A DNA stretch of 58,253 nt from Legionella drancourtii LLAP12 (GTDB lineage Bacteria; Pseudomonadota; Gammaproteobacteria; Legionellales; Legionellaceae), in NCBI RefSeq assembly GCF_000162755.2, contig NZ_JH413846.1, forward strand, positions 1 through 58,253, written 5' to 3'. Position numbers and translations under genes: made by a program. Positions 25,316 through 33,314 of the stretch are shown in pieces (position 1 is the stretch's first letter; each line of letters opens with the position of its first letter). Under the pieces are notes generated by a model. That model made no database searches. It was not told the DNA's origin and saw only the letters and a program-made list of their open reading frames with translations.

Positions 25316-26305
25316 ATGTGTAATGAAATTACAATTAAAAATGGACTACAAGCAGTCCTTACTTATCACAAAGAACGAGCAGCGATGGAGTCGTTATTTA
25401 TAGGCCTTCCTGATGGCTCCTCATCGTTGATTAAATCACTAATTACTTTAGCTGACCCAGTAACAGGGATCGTTGGCGATATTTCATACAACGAACTGGC
25501 CCGAATTCTTACAATCAATCAAGCACCGGGTAGAAAAAATAGTGGCACACCAACAAAACAAGCCATACGCAACCACATCAAATCAATTGAGCGCGAATGC
25601 GGTGAATATTTTAAAGTAATTTCCGAAGGGCAAAAGCTGCAATTTTTATTTCCTGAATTTCCTAAAATTTTTAATAAAATTTTTGAAAACAGAGAAGTTA
25701 ACATAGATGCCACCTTATCAAAGACCCTTGAAAATACTGAACAAAACAATGTTTCAAGCCTTCAAGCTAACACAGAAGTTAACATAGAGCGCAACACACC
25801 ACCCAATGCTGTAAAGAATAATATTATTTATATAAATAATAACAAACAAACTTACACTGACATGATTTTTTCAGGAAAAAAAGCCATTGCCGATGACTTT
25901 TACCCTGACGCGGAAACAATCGAAATAGCCTTGGCAAAAGGCTATGCCAATGTCATTGAACCTTCTCAAATTGCAGCATTTATCAAGCATAACAAAACAA
26001 ACAAAACACAATGGGCTGATTATAACCCAGTATATTTTCGCTGGTTAGAGCGTCATGCAGAATATCAAGCACAACAAAAACAAAAAGCACAAGGACAATT
26101 AAGGAGTAATCGCAATGAGCGTCGTACCTATCAAAAACCTACTCAACGAACGGCACTTGACCAAGTCAGCGAACATCACGGAATCTCATGCGATTCACTA
26201 TGGGATATACCAAACAACAGATGCCAGGAAAACAATTCTATTGAAGGAAGACTTATCAATGCTGTGGATGAAGCTAACAGCAATTTATGGGCAGCTCTTT
26301 GCTAG
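25316..26305 (+). CDS. lvrA: LvrA-like regulatory/replication-associated protein
   Basis: A 329-residue protein, first gene of the lvr block of Legionella integrative elements. The N-terminal third looks like a winged-helix region (VGDISYNELARILTINQAPGRKNS, then TKQAIRNHIKSIERECGEYFKVISEGQKLQFLFPEF). The middle is Asn-rich (IIYINNNKQ). The C-terminal third resembles DnaT/replication accessory segments (YPDAETIEIALAKGYANV; WADYNPVYFRWLERHAEYQAQQ). No enzyme motif is visible. The start at 25316 has only a weak ribosome site. Its last 190 bases overlap the longest lvrB frame. Confidence 0.7.
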   Translation: MCNEITIKNGLQAVLTYHKERAAMESLFIGLPDGSSSLIKSLITLADPVTGIVGDISYNELARILTINQAPGRKNSGTPTKQAIRNHIKSIERECGEYFKVISEGQKLQFLFPEFPKIFNKIFENREVNIDATLSKTLENTEQNNVSSLQANTEVNIERNTPPNAVKNNIIYINNNKQTYTDMIFSGKKAIADDFYPDAETIEIALAKGYANVIEPSQIAAFIKHNKTNKTQWADYNPVYFRWLERHAEYQAQQKQKAQGQLRSNRNERRTYQKPTQRTALDQVSEHHGISCDSLWDIPNNRCQENNSIEGRLINAVDEANSNLWAALC

Positions 26306-26789
26306 TAAGCATGGAATAGAAGATAACGGCACGTGGTTTAAGGTGCTGAATGATTTAACCCCTAGAGCACTAGAAAGTGGATTGGAGCGATTGATGAGTT
26401 TGAGTCATGGCAAACAATTTTGTGAATTCCCACCAAATGCGTTGCAATTTCGCGCTTTATGCCTTGGCTTTTATGAAAACTTAAGATTGCCATCTGCTTC
26501 AGATGCTTACCGGGAAATAAAGGCACGCGCTTATGTCACAAGCCAAAACTGGAGTCATCCTGCTGTTCGATTTACGGCTAAAAGAATGGGCTTGAAGTTT
26601 TTAAATGAAAAAGATGACGCTAATACTTTTTCTATATTTAAAAAGGCTTATGAACAAGTGTGTCATTTAATCAAGCAAGGCCTTGAAGTACCTGAGATTT
26701 CGGAACCTGTGATGTTGTCTAAAACACAAAACAAACATGTTGCCTCAGAGCATCTTGGAAAAATGCGACAAATACTAGGAGTCTTGTGA
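26115..26789 (+). CDS. lvrB: LvrB-like protein, phage replication protein P-like
   Basis: A 224-residue protein. The core (LTAIYGQLFASKHGIEDNGTWFKVLNDLTPRALESGLERLM, then FPPNALQFRALC) has the pattern of phage P/DnaC-loader-like domains that recruit helicase. The ATG at 26115 has AAGGAG upstream, but a second ATG at 26259 is preceded by GAAGGAAG, so there are two plausible starts. The shorter one overlaps lvrA by only 47 bases. The C-terminus ends in TGATG with the next gene, so it is coupled to it. Confidence 0.7.
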   Translation: MSVVPIKNLLNERHLTKSANITESHAIHYGIYQTTDARKTILLKEDLSMLWMKLTAIYGQLFASKHGIEDNGTWFKVLNDLTPRALESGLERLMSLSHGKQFCEFPPNALQFRALCLGFYENLRLPSASDAYREIKARAYVTSQNWSHPAVRFTAKRMGLKFLNEKDDANTFSIFKKAYEQVCHLIKQGLEVPEISEPVMLSKTQNKHVASEHLGKMRQILGVL

Positions 26790-26986
26790 TGATTATCCCA
26801 ACTTTAAAACAATTTTCAAAACATGAGCTCATTCACTTGCTAATGGAATGTGCCAAACATTTAGAACAGGCCTATCAAGAAACATTGGATCGTGAGCTTT
26901 GGCGCGTTGCTGTGCAGGCAAGTTTTGCCAGCGAGTTCTTACAATTTGAAGTTTGCGGTCAAGAAAAAAATTATACAACTCATTAA
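26789..26986 (+). CDS. Small hypothetical protein of the lvr block
   Basis: A 65-residue protein (MIIPTLKQFSKHELIHLLME at its start), with AGGAG upstream and TGATG overlap with lvrB. It is predicted to be helical and acidic, with no membrane segment. It ends 18 bases before lvrC. Coupling on both sides supports it being real. Function unknown. Confidence 0.65.
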   Translation: MIIPTLKQFSKHELIHLLMECAKHLEQAYQETLDRELWRVAVQASFASEFLQFEVCGQEKNYTTH

Positions 26987-27004
26987 TAATAAAAGGAAAA
27001 ATAA

Positions 27005-27238
27005 ATGTTAATTCTAACCAGGCGAATTAGTGAAACTATGATAATTGGAGATGATGTCAACATCACGATCTTAGGTATCAAAGGGAATCAAGTACGGCTA
27101 GGCATTAATGCACCAAAATCGATTTCAGTGTACCGTGAGGAAATTTATCTAAAAGTTAAAGCAGAAGAAAAAGAGCAGGGGATTTGTTTAATAAATCCTA
27201 AACACTTTACTGAAAACACCAGTCAAGCTGTTAATTGA
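27005..27238 (+). CDS. lvrC: CsrA paralogue of the integrative element (LvrC/CsrT type)
   Basis: A 77-residue RNA-binding regulator with an intact CsrA pattern: [20 protein letters not shown], then [19 protein letters not shown] and YREEIYLKV. The L4/R6 and R44-equivalent RNA-contact residues are all present, unlike the divergent copy at 6153. The tail (about residues 60-77) is longer than in housekeeping CsrA. In Legionella, such paralogues sit just before ICE conjugation genes and can affect transmission traits (known for CsrT). Here it is 34 bases before traT. Ribosome site AAGGAAAAATAA. Confidence 0.92.
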   Translation: MLILTRRISETMIIGDDVNITILGIKGNQVRLGINAPKSISVYREEIYLKVKAEEKEQGICLINPKHFTENTSQAVN

Positions 27239-27272
27239 GAGCAAAAAACAACAATAATTTAAAAGGATAATA

Positions 27273-28019
27273 ATGAAAATAACAAAAATGAATGCAGCAA
27301 TCCAATACTCAGCACTAGTATGTGCTGCATTAACATTAGTTGGGTGCGCAGCCACCCAAACGGCACTAGAGCACCATACTTTAGAGGCGAATACCAAATT
27401 AAGTAAAACAATATTTCTTGATCCGGTTTCACCATCACAAAAAACAGTTTTTGTCTCTGTTAAAAACACCTCAGAAGAAAATTTAACTCTTGAGAAACCT
27501 CTCGTACAAGCATTAGCTGAGCGTGGCTATCGGGAAGTGAATAATCCCTCGCAAGCCCACTACATGATTCAGGCTAACGTCCTCAAAGTTGGCAAAATGA
27601 GTCGCTCAGCTTCTCAGAATGCACTCGGAGGCGGTTATGGCTCCGCGCTAGCAGGGGCTGCTACTGGTGCTGCCTTGGGTTCATTTGGTAACTCCAATAC
27701 AGTGATGGGTGGCGGCATTGCAGGCGGTCTTGTCGGATTAGCTGCCGATTCGCTAGTAAAAGACGTCAATTACACCGTAGTGACGGATGTTCAAATTTCT
27801 GAGCGCGTTGGAAAAGGGGTAAGGGTGCAAGAGCATTTTAATTCAGCTCTTGAGAATGGGACAGCATCAGGTACTTATCAAACATCCAGCAAACAAACCA
27901 ATTATCAGCGTTATCGCACCCGAGTAGTATCCAATGCTGATAAGGTGAACCTGTCCTTCAAAGACGCAAGACCTGCTTTAGAGCAGGGGATAGTGAGGAC
28001 TTTGGCCGGCATTTTCTAA
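27273..28019 (+). CDS. traT: TraT surface-exclusion lipoprotein
   Basis: A 248-residue outer-membrane lipoprotein that lowers mating between cells carrying like elements and can protect against complement in other bacteria. The lipobox LTLVGC (Cys near 25) follows a hydrophobic signal. The Gly/Ala-rich hydrophobic hairpins typical of TraT are present (GGGYGSALAGAATGAALGSF and GGGIAGGLVGLAADSLV), with a C-terminal RTRVVSNADKVNLSFKDARPAL. It is the first gene of the transfer block after lvrC. Confidence 0.92.
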   Translation: MKITKMNAAIQYSALVCAALTLVGCAATQTALEHHTLEANTKLSKTIFLDPVSPSQKTVFVSVKNTSEENLTLEKPLVQALAERGYREVNNPSQAHYMIQANVLKVGKMSRSASQNALGGGYGSALAGAATGAALGSFGNSNTVMGGGIAGGLVGLAADSLVKDVNYTVVTDVQISERVGKGVRVQEHFNSALENGTASGTYQTSSKQTNYQRYRTRVVSNADKVNLSFKDARPALEQGIVRTLAGIF

Positions 28020-28034
28020 GGTAAGTCTAATGGA

Positions 28035-28059
28035 CTGCCAATGTGTTTTGCATTGGCAG
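28035..28059 (+). terminator. Hairpin after traT, possible attenuator
   Basis: A 9-bp perfect stem CTGCCAATG/CATTGGCAG with a 7-base loop lies 16 bases after the traT stop. No T-run follows, so it is not a standard intrinsic terminator. It may protect the traT end or slow transcription into the transfer operon. Confidence 0.45.
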
Positions 28060-28118
28060 ATAAACAATCAACAGAATTAAAAAAAGCGCTTTTTAATGCG
28101 TCACGGGGATCTTTTACC

Positions 28119-28580
28119 TTGAAAACACTAAATAAGTTAAAAAATGTAAAAATTGTTTTGTTTTTAATCTTGTGCGCCAGCTCGGTCGGCGCTGCCAATC
28201 TCACCCAGGTAAACCGATACGCCACGGTGGAAAATAAGCCTTTAATCTCCCAGATTAATCCCTTATTGACCGTGCAACAAATTCATTTTCCCCAGCAAAT
28301 TCATACCGTTGGTGAGGCACTAACTCATTGGATGCAGTATTCAGGGTACTCCTTGGTAGATGGAGCGGTACAAAACCAGGCGCTTAAAGACATCATGCAG
28401 CAACCTTTGCCGCAAGTTGATAGAAACCTTGGTCCATTAACAGTGCGCGATGGGCTGGAAGTATTAGTCGGCCAGCAAGTGTTTTCACTCATTCAAGACC
28501 CACTTCATCGCACGATTAATTTTAAATTAAAACCGCAATACGCCCAAGTAGTAACTCGTTCTCAAGGAAAAAAAGCATGA
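28119..28580 (+). CDS. PilL-like ICE protein (PFGI-1/TIGR03748 family)
   Basis: A short exported protein of GI-type transfer systems, related to PilL/PilN-type proteins. The TTG at 28119 with GGGGAT upstream gives a proper signal peptide (NVKIVLFLILCASSVGAANL). A longer frame from 28041 lacks a good ribosome site. The mature part has the secretin-associated pattern VGEALTHWMQYSGYSLVD and LGPLTVRDGLEVLVGQQVFSL, with FKLKPQY near the end. It overlaps the next gene by four bases. Confidence 0.75.
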   Translation: MKTLNKLKNVKIVLFLILCASSVGAANLTQVNRYATVENKPLISQINPLLTVQQIHFPQQIHTVGEALTHWMQYSGYSLVDGAVQNQALKDIMQQPLPQVDRNLGPLTVRDGLEVLVGQQVFSLIQDPLHRTINFKLKPQYAQVVTRSQGKKA

Positions 28581-29224
28581 AAATAAACGCCATTGCATCA
28601 ATCAAAAATCTATGGGTACTCCCAGAGCGCAAAGTACTGTTTTTCTCAACTCTAGTTCTCGTCATGGGTGCATCCACAGCGCTTGGGGTTGCCACTATTC
28701 ATAATGAGCCAACACTTGCGCCGGAACAAACTTCAAGCTCGCTTGTTCTCTCTCGTTTAAACGAGTTTCAATCTCAATTAAAAACTTTGTCAGAAAACGT
28801 AAACAAACCTTTACCCGAAGTTAATCTAAAAGCCATCACGCAACAAATCGCGCAACTATCAAGTCGACTGGATCAATTACGCGAAGCCGACAGCAAGCAG
28901 CTCACTGAAACGTTAACACACACGCAAAATGCATTGGGTCAAGAGCTTCATTCCATCAAAGAAGTTGTGACGCACCTGGATGATAAAAAATCTCCTATTA
29001 AATATCTGCCGCTGAAAAGCCTACCTTTTGCAATTGTGAGCATTGACAGTATTCAGCAGGTTCCTGTTGCCAGCGTGACCTATGACTATAAAACAATTCC
29101 TTTGGAAAAAGGGGATGCATTAGCCGGCTGGAAGGTTGTCAGTGTGGATTACAGCAAACAACGCCTTGAGCTTGAAAATGCTCAATCTGAGCGGGTTTTG
29201 GTTACCCATGAGCATGTGGGTTAG
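28577..29224 (+). CDS. Inner-membrane anchored ICE protein with coiled coil
   Basis: A 215-residue protein with one membrane segment (residues 22-41), a periplasmic coiled coil (about 55-140, FQSQLKTLSENVNK and onwards) and a compact C-terminal domain (PFAIVSIDSIQQVPVASVTY, then GWKVVSVDYSKQRLEL). The last part resembles small OB/PilP-like domains that regulate pilus secretins. Not assigned to a named family. It lies between PilL-like and TIGR03759-like genes in the usual GI-type order, so a role in the transfer apparatus is inferred. Confidence 0.7.
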   Translation: MKINAIASIKNLWVLPERKVLFFSTLVLVMGASTALGVATIHNEPTLAPEQTSSSLVLSRLNEFQSQLKTLSENVNKPLPEVNLKAITQQIAQLSSRLDQLREADSKQLTETLTHTQNALGQELHSIKEVVTHLDDKKSPIKYLPLKSLPFAIVSIDSIQQVPVASVTYDYKTIPLEKGDALAGWKVVSVDYSKQRLELENAQSERVLVTHEHVG

Positions 29225-29240
29225 GAGAGAGGTGCACGTC

Positions 29241-30086
29241 ATGGCTAAAAAAACACTGATATTAAGCCTTTTGGCCTTAAGTACAAGTGCCAGTGCTGAG
29301 TTAACTATCCCAGGGATTGCGATGCATCACACCAATGCTAGTGCGCTTGCAGCTACGGATAAAACATTGGCTAAAACAGGTCTGTCAGTGAATGAAGACG
29401 ACATTACTTCAGATCAGGACATGAACGCCTTAAAACTAACACCGTTGCAATTGCATGACGCGCGAGTATGGGGACTCACTGAAGATGAAGAAAAACGTTA
29501 CGTGTTTCTAATGCAAAATCGAAGTGCCATTTATTATAAAGGATTAAGACAAACACCGATTGATGTTTTAGGAATTAATGCCAGAAATGAGGCCGAGCGG
29601 TCTCATTTTGCAGAGCTCTCAGCGCAAATGGAAGCACAAAAGGTATCTAAAAACATTGCCTGGAATAATGCTTTTTATAAGGCATACAACCAGCTGTTTG
29701 CCAATGTGCCTGTAGTGGGTGAGTTTGATGCTTCTGTCTTTTCGCCAACAGCCTATAAACCCATAATTTTAAACGAAGGCGATACGTTGTTTTTATTTAT
29801 AAAAACAGATGATGCCATTAAAACAATCCTTTTGGCGTTAATCGATGCCATTAATACCAGTCCGAATACGCGTTTGCATCTGATGATTCTGGGCGCTGAT
29901 GATTTAGCCATTCAACAATGGGCCAATCAAAATCAAATCCCGCACGAATTAGTGACTGCTGGGACTATTTCACTCAATCATGGTGATTTGAATTTTGAAT
30001 CGCTCACCGTGACCAAAAAAGTCACTCCATTATTGTTATTAGCGCGACATGGTGCATCAAGCCTTGTTGATTTGGGAGCCTTTTAA
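29241..30086 (+). CDS. Integrating conjugative element protein, TIGR03759 (PFL_4693) family
   Basis: A 281-residue periplasmic protein. The start at 29241 follows a strong ribosome site (GGAGAGAGG) and gives a signal peptide ending TSASAEL; the longer frame to 29136 is not used. The family pattern is WGLTEDEEKRYVFLMQNRSAIYYKGLRQTPIDVLGINARNEAERSHFAEL. The C-terminal half (LHLMILGADDLAIQQWA) resembles a thioredoxin-like fold. It is a component of the GI-type secretion system; its precise role is unknown. Confidence 0.85.
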   Translation: MAKKTLILSLLALSTSASAELTIPGIAMHHTNASALAATDKTLAKTGLSVNEDDITSDQDMNALKLTPLQLHDARVWGLTEDEEKRYVFLMQNRSAIYYKGLRQTPIDVLGINARNEAERSHFAELSAQMEAQKVSKNIAWNNAFYKAYNQLFANVPVVGEFDASVFSPTAYKPIILNEGDTLFLFIKTDDAIKTILLALIDAINTSPNTRLHLMILGADDLAIQQWANQNQIPHELVTAGTISLNHGDLNFESLTVTKKVTPLLLLARHGASSLVDLGAF

Positions 30087-30087
30087 A

Positions 30088-30564
30088 ATGCGTACTCTGT
30101 GTTTTTTCATCTTCTGGTGTTTGATAACGACTTGCTATGCACTTAAGGTCATTGCTCTTGAGATGCCTGTCATTGAAGCTGCCCCATATTTGGAATCCGA
30201 TCAGACGCAGCGCGAAAAACATACTGAGCATCCTGACTCAGAAAAATTTCCTTTGCCTGTATCCAGTCATATAAAAGCAGGACCTGTGACTACTCATACG
30301 ATGAAGCAAAATCTGTTATCGCACCCGCTCTTTGTCGTGGGTGATGATGCCTTATCCAGATCCTGGCTAAAAAAGCATGCCAGTCAATTGCAAAAACTTC
30401 ATGCGATAGGTTTCGTCACTAATGTGGCAACAAGTACCGCGTTACATGAGTTAATCGAATTGGCTGGTCTGCCATTAGCGCCTGTTGATATTGATGAATT
30501 AGCTATCCTTTGTGACGCATCCCATTATCCCTTTGTCTATGATGTGGGGGTTGTATGGCAGTAG
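30088..30564 (+). CDS. Integrating conjugative element protein, TIGR03765 (PFL_4695) family
   Basis: A 158-residue exported protein starting MRTLCFFIFWCLITTCYALK, just after the preceding stop. The family signature is in the C-terminal half: HPLFVVGDDALSRSWLKKHASQLQKLHAIGFVTNV, then LPLAPVDIDELAILCDASHYPFV. It is often involved in lipoprotein/pilus assembly contexts, but its function is not established. It overlaps the next gene by ten bases. Confidence 0.85.
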   Translation: MRTLCFFIFWCLITTCYALKVIALEMPVIEAAPYLESDQTQREKHTEHPDSEKFPLPVSSHIKAGPVTTHTMKQNLLSHPLFVVGDDALSRSWLKKHASQLQKLHAIGFVTNVATSTALHELIELAGLPLAPVDIDELAILCDASHYPFVYDVGVVWQ

Positions 30565-31301
30565 CGAACAAGCAAAGACCCATTAAAAAATCGTCTCGGA
30601 TTACGCGTGTGATGATGAGCTGGATTTGCATTACCTTTTTAGGCTGGATGATTCTAATTGGTTGGACTTTAATCTCCTGGATTAATGAGGGCTTTGAGCC
30701 AACGTATAAAAAAGTGCAGCGTCTTGCGCTGATGCAGACTTTGGTTGTTCGTGAATTTAGCGATGCCTCATTTGTCAAGTGGCTCAATGAATGTGTTAGC
30801 ACAAATTTCCAGGCCCAATCTGCGCGTATGGTGCTCAGCGCACAAAACGCCGGAGGAAAATTGACTCAGGCTGCGCAAAAACATATGGGTGCTCTAGCTC
30901 ATCAAAAGGATGTGCCAATGGCTCCTGAACTAATACAACTTTTTAATGATCTGTGGCTAAAGGCACAACAATTTTGGCTTTTATTAAGTGCAACAGGACA
31001 TCTCTTACTGATAAAGCTTGCGATTCTAATTACAGCCATACCCTTATTTCTATTAGCCGTTACTGCAGGGCTAGTGGATGGACTGAATCAACGCGCCATT
31101 CGTACTGCCTCATTGGGGCGCGAATCAACGTATGTGTTTCACAAATCAATTCCTTTTGCGCGAAAAACAGTGTTTTGGGTTTTAGGTCTTTGGCTGGCAC
31201 TTCCGCACGCATTACCTCCTTCACCCATTTTTGTAACGTTAAGCGTGTTACTCAGCCTTGTGGTGAGTGTGACATCCAGTCGATTTAAGAAATATTTATA
31301 A
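30555..31301 (+). CDS. Integrating conjugative element membrane protein, TIGR03747 family
   Basis: A 248-residue integral membrane protein. TM segments lie near residues 18-45 (WICITFLGWMILIGWTL), 140-180 (LLLIKLAILITAIPLFLLAV) and two in the last 60 residues (VFWVLGLWLALPHAL; FVTLSVLLSLVVSV). A conserved cytoplasmic/periplasmic stretch is GLVDGLNQRAIRTASLGRESTYVFH. This corresponds to the TraD-adjacent membrane protein of GI-type systems (DUF4400). Part of the contiguous transfer operon. Confidence 0.85.
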   Translation: MAVANKQRPIKKSSRITRVMMSWICITFLGWMILIGWTLISWINEGFEPTYKKVQRLALMQTLVVREFSDASFVKWLNECVSTNFQAQSARMVLSAQNAGGKLTQAAQKHMGALAHQKDVPMAPELIQLFNDLWLKAQQFWLLLSATGHLLLIKLAILITAIPLFLLAVTAGLVDGLNQRAIRTASLGRESTYVFHKSIPFARKTVFWVLGLWLALPHALPPSPIFVTLSVLLSLVVSVTSSRFKKYL

Positions 31302-31310
31302 GGAGAAATG

Positions 31311-31637
31311 ATGAAAAAAATGATGTTGGGATTGGGGTTAATGCTGTTCAGCGCGATGAGTTTCAGCAGCCAAGCCGAGCTTAATAAAACGCTGGTGCGG
31401 GTAATAAATCAAATCAATGCAACATTGCCTTTGCTAGACGAAGCGCAGGACGAAATAGAGCCTAACTCGCGCACTCAATTGCACATTCATGCTTTTGAAG
31501 GACCCGATCAAAAGACGCGCCCTGGGGTTCGCGATGATTTAGTGGCTATTCGTGATGCGTTGATTGACTACATCAACAAGCCTGCCATTGAACCTAAAAC
31601 AGTTAAGCCTCTGGCTTTTGACTTTGTAGGGAAATAG
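31311..31637 (+). CDS. RAQPRD-family integrative conjugative element protein
   Basis: A 108-residue exported protein. The second of two ATGs (31311) is preferred from ribosome-site spacing (AAGGAG). A signal peptide ends SSQAE. The family pattern near the end, DDLVAIRDALIDYINKPAIEPKTVKPLAFDF, corresponds to the segment for which RAQPRD is named, although here the motif itself reads AIEPKTV. Small periplasmic component before the pilin-like genes. Confidence 0.8.
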   Translation: MKKMMLGLGLMLFSAMSFSSQAELNKTLVRVINQINATLPLLDEAQDEIEPNSRTQLHIHAFEGPDQKTRPGVRDDLVAIRDALIDYINKPAIEPKTVKPLAFDFVGK

Positions 31638-31639
31638 CC

Positions 31640-31897
31640 ATGTTGAAAGAAACAGCCACTGATTTTGCAAAAGCATTTAATGAAGCGGGGGGACAACAGG
31701 CCTTGTCCTACAGTGGAATTATTCGGTTTGTGGCTTTGATGTGTGTGATTTTAGCCATTCTTTGGTCGATTGTGCATTTCATGAGTGAGGATGCAAAAGC
31801 CTCAGAGATTTATTTAGCAACGCTTGGTTCAAGAACCGTGCGACTGCTTATAGCACTGACTCTATTTATAGGTTTATTAACAACAAAAGGAAGTTAG
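31640..31897 (+). CDS. Small ICE membrane protein, TIGR03758 family
   Basis: An 85-residue protein with two TM segments (FVALMCVILAILWSIVHFM and LGSRTVRLLIALTLFIGLLT). Position and topology match the TIGR03758 family of GI-type systems, which may be pilin-like. It starts two bases after the preceding stop. Confidence 0.8.
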   Translation: MLKETATDFAKAFNEAGGQQALSYSGIIRFVALMCVILAILWSIVHFMSEDAKASEIYLATLGSRTVRLLIALTLFIGLLTTKGS

Positions 31898-31899
31898 AA

Positions 31900-32289
31900 A
31901 TGATTGATGCAACAAAAATGAATCGTTGGGCGTTAAAGGCAGGAATTGTCTTAATGCATCTTAGCTATGCACCCGCTCTTTTTGCAGACAGTGGCTGGTT
32001 TCCCAAAGTAGCCGCATCGGATGACATGACGTCAGGCAATAAAAGTGCGATGACCGTGTTATCGAATGTAGTCAAGCAGGGCTTGATGATTTTGTTATTT
32101 ATTGTCTCTGTGGTGATGTTTACCAAATTTATTGCCACGGTGTCTCACGGCATAGAGGAAGCCAAAAAACACGAAGGGGGCTCTATGGCGGTATTTGCCA
32201 ACTTTGCGGTGATGGGGATTATATACCTGGTCATCAGCATAGCAACGGGTTATTTAGGGTACACCATCATCACTAACTTTAAACTTTAA
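31900..32289 (+). CDS. ICE membrane protein, TIGR03745 family (pilin-like)
   Basis: A 129-residue protein with an apparent signal sequence (residues 12-30, cleaved near ALFADS), then two TM segments (LMILLFIVSVVMFTKFIATV and MGIIYLVISIATGYLGYTI). This layout, a leader followed by a two-helix hairpin, is typical of VirB2/TraA-like conjugative pilins, for which this family is a candidate in GI-type systems. Confidence 0.8.
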   Translation: MIDATKMNRWALKAGIVLMHLSYAPALFADSGWFPKVAASDDMTSGNKSAMTVLSNVVKQGLMILLFIVSVVMFTKFIATVSHGIEEAKKHEGGSMAVFANFAVMGIIYLVISIATGYLGYTIITNFKL

Positions 32290-32299
32290 GAGGTAGTGT

Positions 32300-32680
32300 A
32301 TGACTACTCCATCAAGCCGCCATTTATCTCATGATTTCCCTGCTTATAAGGGGCTTACTTTGCGCGAGCTCTTAGTTCTTGTGGTGATAACAACCAGTGT
32401 GGCGTGTTGTGTTTCTACCTTTATTGGTTTTTTTCTTGGTTGGCCAGGTGCCTTCGGATGCTTAGGATTGGTTCTGGGTTTTATTGTAGCGGTGAGTCTC
32501 ATGCCAAAACCTGTATCGCGTTTGAAAGTGGGGAAACCACATGGATATTTAGTGAAAAATATCAGAATAAAATTGGCCCAATTGGGTCTGATTCAATCGC
32601 CTTACCTGACCCATCGCGGTCTGTGGCACACATCAAAACGATTAGGAGGACCTCGTGTTTCACTATTGGAAAAAGATTGA
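32300..32680 (+). CDS. ICE transfer protein, TIGR03750 family (DUF3487)
   Basis: A 126-residue protein with the conserved N-terminal segment FPAYKGLTLRELLVLVV and two TM segments (VVITTSVACCVSTFIGFF and GCLGLVLGFIVAVSLM), then a cytoplasmic tail (LKVGKPHGYLVKNIRIKLAQ). It corresponds to VirB3/TraL-like components. Its end overlaps the GTG-started gene that follows by 26 bases. Confidence 0.85.
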   Translation: MTTPSSRHLSHDFPAYKGLTLRELLVLVVITTSVACCVSTFIGFFLGWPGAFGCLGLVLGFIVAVSLMPKPVSRLKVGKPHGYLVKNIRIKLAQLGLIQSPYLTHRGLWHTSKRLGGPRVSLLEKD

Positions 32681-33314
32681 TGCACTCAATCAAGTTAATC
32701 GGGTGCTCTTGGCTTGTATCGGGCTTTTGGTGTTCTTAAGTGCTGGACTTATTGTGGTATTAGGTACTGCGCCAAAAAAAATGGAGTTTTGGCTTGCTCC
32801 TGCCATGGTGGCTAATGGAGGGCTCATAAAGTCAGGTGAGGTTCCTGATGAGTACGTGCATGGGTTTGTTACCTCACTGGTACCTCCTTTGAACACCTGG
32901 TCCCAATCAGGCCAAGAGGAGTTTGCAACCAACCTTAAAGGATTTCATTACTATTTTACCCCTCGCCATCAGGAACTGGTGCAGCAGACCTTTGGCGCGT
33001 ATCAAAAAGCACAGTTATTTAGCCGTGCCCAAGTAGCCAGTTTGTACCGCTTTTTAGAGCCAGGCGATGTGAAACGATTGAGTCACGATGCCTGGGAAGT
33101 GCATTTGGTATTACGCATTACCCAGCGTTTAAACGATAAAAGTCCGATGGTTATTGCAGACAAAGTGGTGGACTACCACTTACGGGTAGTCAAAGTAACT
33201 TTATCTAAATTACTTAATCCCTTTCAGTTAGCGCTCGATGGCTACACAAAGCCCGAGGTCTTGGTTACCGACTTATTAAGTCAAGAGGTTAAAGGAGAAG
33301 AGCATGATCTTTAA
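32655..33314 (+). CDS. ICE protein TIGR03746 family (DUF2895), VirB8/TraE-like
   Basis: A 219-residue protein starting with GTG (32655) behind GGAGG. It has one TM segment (residues 17-38, VLLACIGLLVFLSAGLIVV) and a periplasmic domain with FVTSLVPPLNTWSQSGQEEF and YYFTPRHQELVQQTF, a pattern of TraE/VirB8-like assembly proteins. It overlaps the next gene by 11 bases. Confidence 0.87.
   Translation: MFHYWKKIDALNQVNRVLLACIGLLVFLSAGLIVVLGTAPKKMEFWLAPAMVANGGLIKSGEVPDEYVHGFVTSLVPPLNTWSQSGQEEFATNLKGFHYYFTPRHQELVQQTFGAYQKAQLFSRAQVASLYRFLEPGDVKRLSHDAWEVHLVLRITQRLNDKSPMVIADKVVDYHLRVVKVTLSKLLNPFQLALDGYTKPEVLVTDLLSQEVKGEEHDL

Noticed and set aside
28081-28094. AAAAAGCGCTTTTT palindrome as terminator before pilL
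   Set aside because: Too short a GC part and located inside the longer alternative frame; the hairpin at 28035-28059 is the better structure.
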